From positions 1 through 6,936 of the forward strand of contig JASEIA010000077.1 of the NCBI GenBank assembly GCA_030018575.1: a stretch of DNA of 6,936 nt. The letters are read 5' to 3'. The DNA comes from Nanobdellota archaeon. GTDB taxonomy: Archaea > Nanobdellota > Nanobdellia > SCGC-AAA011-G17 > GW2011-AR17. The notes under the pieces are model-generated. The model was not told the origin of the DNA. It worked only from the letters and a program-made list of their open reading frames with translations, and made no database searches. This document shows positions 4,805-6,936 of this stretch, one piece after another; position 1 is the first letter of the stretch; every line of letters starts with the position of its first letter. Position numbers and translations under genes: made by a program.

Positions 4805-5894
4805 ATAGCCTGCTTAATATTGACTCTGCGAACCTTATTAATGTTTCCACATTTTCTTTTTTTATCTCAGACGCCTTGTAAACAGCTTCCCTGTATTCTG
4901 TAAGATAAGAGACAATATCTGTTTTCAGGCTTCCTGTTATTCCGTAATTGTCCAGCCTTTTGTCAGCCTGCTCAAGATGGGCTCCTGAAACCCTGAATGC
5001 CTTTGTAATGAAAGAGTTCATCACCATCAATGTTTCCTTGTAAAGCTTTGCAGGGCTTTCTTTTCCAAGCCTCCTGCGTATGCCCTTAAGCCTTGACAAA
5101 GCATCGCCCTTGTACTGCGAAGCCCTTGAAGGAGCTGCCTCTTTTTTCTTTATGGCAAATAATGCAGGCCTTAGCGGCCCTGTGAACATGTATTTCAGGT
5201 AAAACGCAAGTATTAGTATTGTCCCGACGCCAATTACAAGCAGGGCAAGAAACAAAGTGTCAGACGGCTCGCTGTACCTTGCAAGGGTTATGTTCTCGTT
5301 CTTTGCATGGAAGTCAAGCTGGACTTTTGGGACAATGCTTTTATCATCCCTTGAAAAACTCATTGTAATCTCCTTGTTAAGGTCAAGCGAAAGCGCATCG
5401 TCTGAAAGCGTAGATGCTATAACTACCGGCTCTTTTGCAAGGTTCCCCACTATTGTCTCATACTGGTCCTGCGTGAATGCGTCTGATACCAATGCAATCT
5501 TGTCTTTTGCAGTTACAGCGCTAAGATTTCTTGGGACGTAAACCCTCTTCACTTCCTTTTTTTCCTCAAGATATTCCTTGGACACTGCAAAAACAATCTC
5601 TTCAATGCCGCGCCAGTTCGGGTCTTTTGCAGAAAGCGTCGCAACGCCGTTTGAGTTTATTTCAACATTGACATTGTCTGAAGGCGCGGCAACAAAGTCT
5701 GCTTTTCTCCCGAAATAATCAGGCAGGTTTAATGTCACCTTATCATCTCCTGAAACAGCATGGAACTCTATTGAAAGCCTGTTCCGCACTGTCTCTGGCA
5801 CAACAATGTCCCGGGGCACCTCATATTCATCCTGCGCAAATGCAGGAATAGCAAGAATTGCTATAAACAAAGCTATTATAACTGCCTTTCTCAT
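4803..5894 (-). CDS. Exported single-TM protein with Ig-like exterior and helical cytoplasmic tail
   Basis: A 363-residue protein of unknown function. Residues 1-20 are a classic Sec signal peptide (MRKAVIIALFIAILAIPAFA, then QDE). An exterior part of about 190 residues is beta-rich; GVATLSAKDPNWRGIEEIVF (about 83-102) looks like the repeating strand pattern of Ig/cadherin-like domains. Two sequons occur (N123-L-S and N201-I-T). One transmembrane segment spans about 213-236, followed by a basic, helical cytoplasmic domain of about 125 residues. That tail loosely recalls the ends of BatD-like proteins in MoxR/VWA operons, but no MoxR or VWA gene is visible here. The ATG at 5894 is preferred over a TTG at 5912 because the signal peptide starts there and the TATA box is 27 nt away. 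First gene of an operon with the 4108-4791 gene. Confidence 0.85.
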   Translation of the reverse strand: MRKAVIIALFIAILAIPAFAQDEYEVPRDIVVPETVRNRLSIEFHAVSGDDKVTLNLPDYFGRKADFVAAPSDNVNVEINSNGVATLSAKDPNWRGIEEIVFAVSKEYLEEKKEVKRVYVPRNLSAVTAKDKIALVSDAFTQDQYETIVGNLAKEPVVIASTLSDDALSLDLNKEITMSFSRDDKSIVPKVQLDFHAKNENITLARYSEPSDTLFLALLVIGVGTILILAFYLKYMFTGPLRPALFAIKKKEAAPSRASQYKGDALSRLKGIRRRLGKESPAKLYKETLMVMNSFITKAFRVSGAHLEQADKRLDNYGITGSLKTDIVSYLTEYREAVYKASEIKKENVETLIRFAESILSRL

Positions 5895-5916
5895 GGATTC
5901 ATTAAAGGGCAACTTG

Positions 5917-5925
5917 TTTTATATA
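5917..5925 (-). promoter_or_regulatory. TATA box of the two-gene operon
   Basis: The minus strand reads TATATAAAA, centred at 5921, 27 nt before the ATG at 5894. It predicts a leaderless first gene and excludes the TTG at 5912, which would fall upstream of the transcript start. Confidence 0.7.
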
Positions 5926-5952
5926 TTTATTGGTGGGCAGTTTTTGGTTAAC

Positions 5953-5975
5953 CAGTTGGCGCCGCGTGCCAGCTG
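5953..5975. other. GC-rich inverted repeat between divergent promoters
   Basis: CAGTTGGC (5953-5960) and GCCAGCTG (5968-5975) pair as an 8-bp stem (one G-U in RNA) around the 7-nt loop GCCGCGT. It is noticeably GC-rich for this AT-rich intergenic DNA, and no T-tract follows it on the plus strand. It sits 28 bp behind the minus-strand TATA box and about 55 bp before the plus-strand one. It could be an operator for a dimeric regulator, or have no function. Confidence 0.4.
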
Positions 5976-5999
5976 CCTGCTACATGCCATCATCCAATT

Positions 6000-6018
6000 A
6001 CCACTTGCCACTTGCCAC
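6000..6018 (+). repeat. Tandem CCACTTG repeat with nearby TGCC motifs
   Basis: CCACTTG CCACTTG CCAC is a 7-bp unit repeated about 2.6 times at 6001-6018. The core TGCC also occurs at 5967, 5974 and 5985 upstream. The repeat ends about 12 bp before the TATA box of the nuclease gene, the place where an archaeal activator or repressor would bind. Confidence 0.45.
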
Positions 6019-6030
6019 GGACGCAAAGGG

Positions 6031-6038
6031 TTTATAAG
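6031..6038 (+). promoter_or_regulatory. TATA box for the Cas4-like gene
   Basis: TTTATAAG is centred at about 6034, 27-28 nt before the ATG at 6062, preceded by AAAGGG as a possible BRE. A leaderless mRNA is predicted. Confidence 0.7.
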
Positions 6039-6061
6039 CAATAAGCAATTCTTTCTCTCCA

Positions 6062-6871
6062 ATGATAAGCGTAAGCACAATCACAGGATACTTGTATTGC
6101 CCTAGAAAGGTATACATGAATTATGCTTTAAGGATATTCGGGCAGAAAAGGAAGGAGGCTGTGTCAGGAAACATAATGCACGCAGTGATTGAGCATGTGA
6201 ACAACAATGAAAAGGAGATTGTAGAGGCGATAGAAAGCCCTGTTTTGGAGAATATTGAAATCCATTATAGGGCAAACTACAACAAGGCGCTTTCCTCAAT
6301 ACTTGAAAAAAACAAGATTGAGCTTGAAAGGTTAAAACAGAAAAAAGAGGATTCAATGGCAGAGGTATGGCCTGTCCTGCTTAAAGAGGCGAAGCTTCGC
6401 GCAAGGAATGTGCATGATTTCATGCAAAAGCACAATGTGATTGGAAAAGAGCTTTGGGAAAGGCTTAGTCCAAAGTATGTTTCAGAAGTTTCAGTTGCCT
6501 CCTATGCATTGGGCTTGAATGGCAAGATAGACAAGGTAGAAATGCACTCAGAAGACTGCCTTATACCCATGGAACTGAAAACAGGCAAGGCTCCAAAACA
6601 GGGCTTGTGGGACAATCACAGGATACAGCTCGCGGCTTATATTATGCTTTTGAAGGAGAAGTATTCGCAGGTGAATGAAGGTTATGTTGAATACCTGGAT
6701 GTTGGGGAAAGAAGAAAGGTTGTGCTTAATGCATTTGTTGAGAATGAAGTGAAAGAGCTTGTTTCAAAGGTGAAGGCTTTGGTGAGTTCTGCTGTTCCGC
6801 CTGAAAAAGAGGCAAACAAGGCAAAGTGCATGAAGTGTGATATTCGCGAGCAGTGCGAGGCTTTGAAGTAG
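6062..6871 (+). CDS. Cas4/RecB-like PD-(D/E)XK nuclease with Fe-S cysteines
   Basis: A 269-residue probable DNA exonuclease of the Cas4/RecB-like Fe-S group. Four cysteines placed as in Cas4 and AddB are visible: Cys13 in YCPRKVYM and Cys256, Cys259 and Cys265 in CMKCDIREQC, expected to hold a 4Fe-4S cluster. The nuclease core is complete: His40 in GNIMHAVIEH, Asp157 in LNGKIDKVE, Glu171-x-Lys173 in PMELKTGK, and the QxxxY motif at Gln189 and Tyr193. It is longer than most Cas4 proteins because of a charged helical insert (about 65-125, including a possible coiled coil). No cas1, cas2 or CRISPR repeats lie in the window, so a stand-alone repair or recombination role is as likely as adaptation. 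The stop abuts the convergent gene at 6872 with no gap. Confidence 0.9.
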   Translation: MISVSTITGYLYCPRKVYMNYALRIFGQKRKEAVSGNIMHAVIEHVNNNEKEIVEAIESPVLENIEIHYRANYNKALSSILEKNKIELERLKQKKEDSMAEVWPVLLKEAKLRARNVHDFMQKHNVIGKELWERLSPKYVSEVSVASYALGLNGKIDKVEMHSEDCLIPMELKTGKAPKQGLWDNHRIQLAAYIMLLKEKYSQVNEGYVEYLDVGERRKVVLNAFVENEVKELVSKVKALVSSAVPPEKEANKAKCMKCDIREQCEALK

Positions 6872-6936
6872 CTATCTTTCAATTTCCCCTATATAAACCT
6901 GCTTTACGTCCCTTATCCTTTTTATTCTTTTAACAA
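6872..6936 (-). CDS. 3' end of a minus-strand gene (partial)
   Basis: The minus strand is open from the right edge to a TAG at 6872-6874. The last residues are KRIKRIRDVKQVYIGEIER, a basic, regular sequence with no stop in the 20 complete codons visible. It begins exactly where the Cas4-like gene ends, which fits the tight convergent gene ends elsewhere in the window. Product unknown. Only 65 bases are available, so a chance open frame is possible. Confidence 0.55.
   Translation of the reverse strand, partial: VKRIKRIRDVKQVYIGEIER
6911..6931 (+). terminator. T-rich tract after the Cas4-like gene
   Basis: Pyrimidine/T-rich CCTTATCCTTTTTATTCTTTT lies 40-60 bp after the stop codon and could end plus-strand transcription in the archaeal manner. 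It lies within the predicted convergent gene, so its composition may simply reflect lysine codons on the other strand. Confidence 0.3.

Noticed and set aside
4142..4903. Plus-strand open frames opposite the two operon genes
   Set aside because: They are shadows of the minus-strand genes, which have better protein composition, start signals and spacing.
5895..5912. TTG start six codons upstream of the signal peptide
   Set aside because: The TATA box is too close (about 9 nt) and the signal peptide begins cleanly at the ATG at 5894.
6001..6018. CCACTTG repeat as a CRISPR array
   Set aside because: Units are 7 bp, directly adjacent and without spacers.

Overview
The window looks like a stretch of archaeal chromosome. 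It encodes a compact archaeal histone, has a 5S rRNA with archaeal signatures, and nearly every gene is preceded by a TATA box (TTTATAAA-like) centred about 25-28 nt before the start codon. That spacing predicts mostly leaderless mRNAs. Short genes, convergent ends that touch or overlap, a 5S gene apparently unlinked to other rRNA genes, and several proteins I cannot place all suggest a small-genome (DPANN-like) lineage. The lineage is inference; no marker here settles it.

Layout. At 1-68 is the start of a minus-strand gene whose N-terminus resembles the helix-turn-helix region of IS630-type transposases. At 109-201 a short plus-strand open frame looks like the leftover C-terminus of a broken gene. 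At 291-1235 is a membrane-anchored family 2 glycosyltransferase (DPM1/GtrB type). At 1242-1359, minus strand, is a complete 5S rRNA with its own promoter, hidden beneath a longer protein reading frame. That frame's real gene begins only at 1459: a membrane-anchored transglutaminase-like protein (1459-2169). Next is a 375-residue cytoplasmic protein I do not recognise (2207-3334).

On the minus strand at 3337-3798 is a small membrane-tethered surface protein with an EF-hand-like calcium loop and four N-glycosylation sequons. The histone (3909-4118, plus) converges with and overlaps by 11 bp the second gene of a two-gene minus-strand operon. That operon runs from a signal-peptide, Ig-like, single-TM protein with a cytoplasmic helical tail (5894-4803) to a 227-residue unknown protein (4791-4108). 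A 167-bp divergent intergenic region with a GC-rich hairpin and TTGCCAC repeats separates it from a stand-alone Cas4/RecB-like Fe-S nuclease (6062-6871). The last 65 bases hold the 3' end of another minus-strand gene.

How the genes may work together. The glycosyltransferase and at least three anchored or exported proteins carrying sequons or extracytoplasmic domains fit a cell-surface theme, while the histone, 5S rRNA and Cas4-like nuclease are information-processing genes. There is no CRISPR array or other cas gene here, and I see no clear multi-gene defence system. The most informative results are the hidden 5S gene, the corrected starts supported by promoter spacing, and the uncharacterised two-gene operon.
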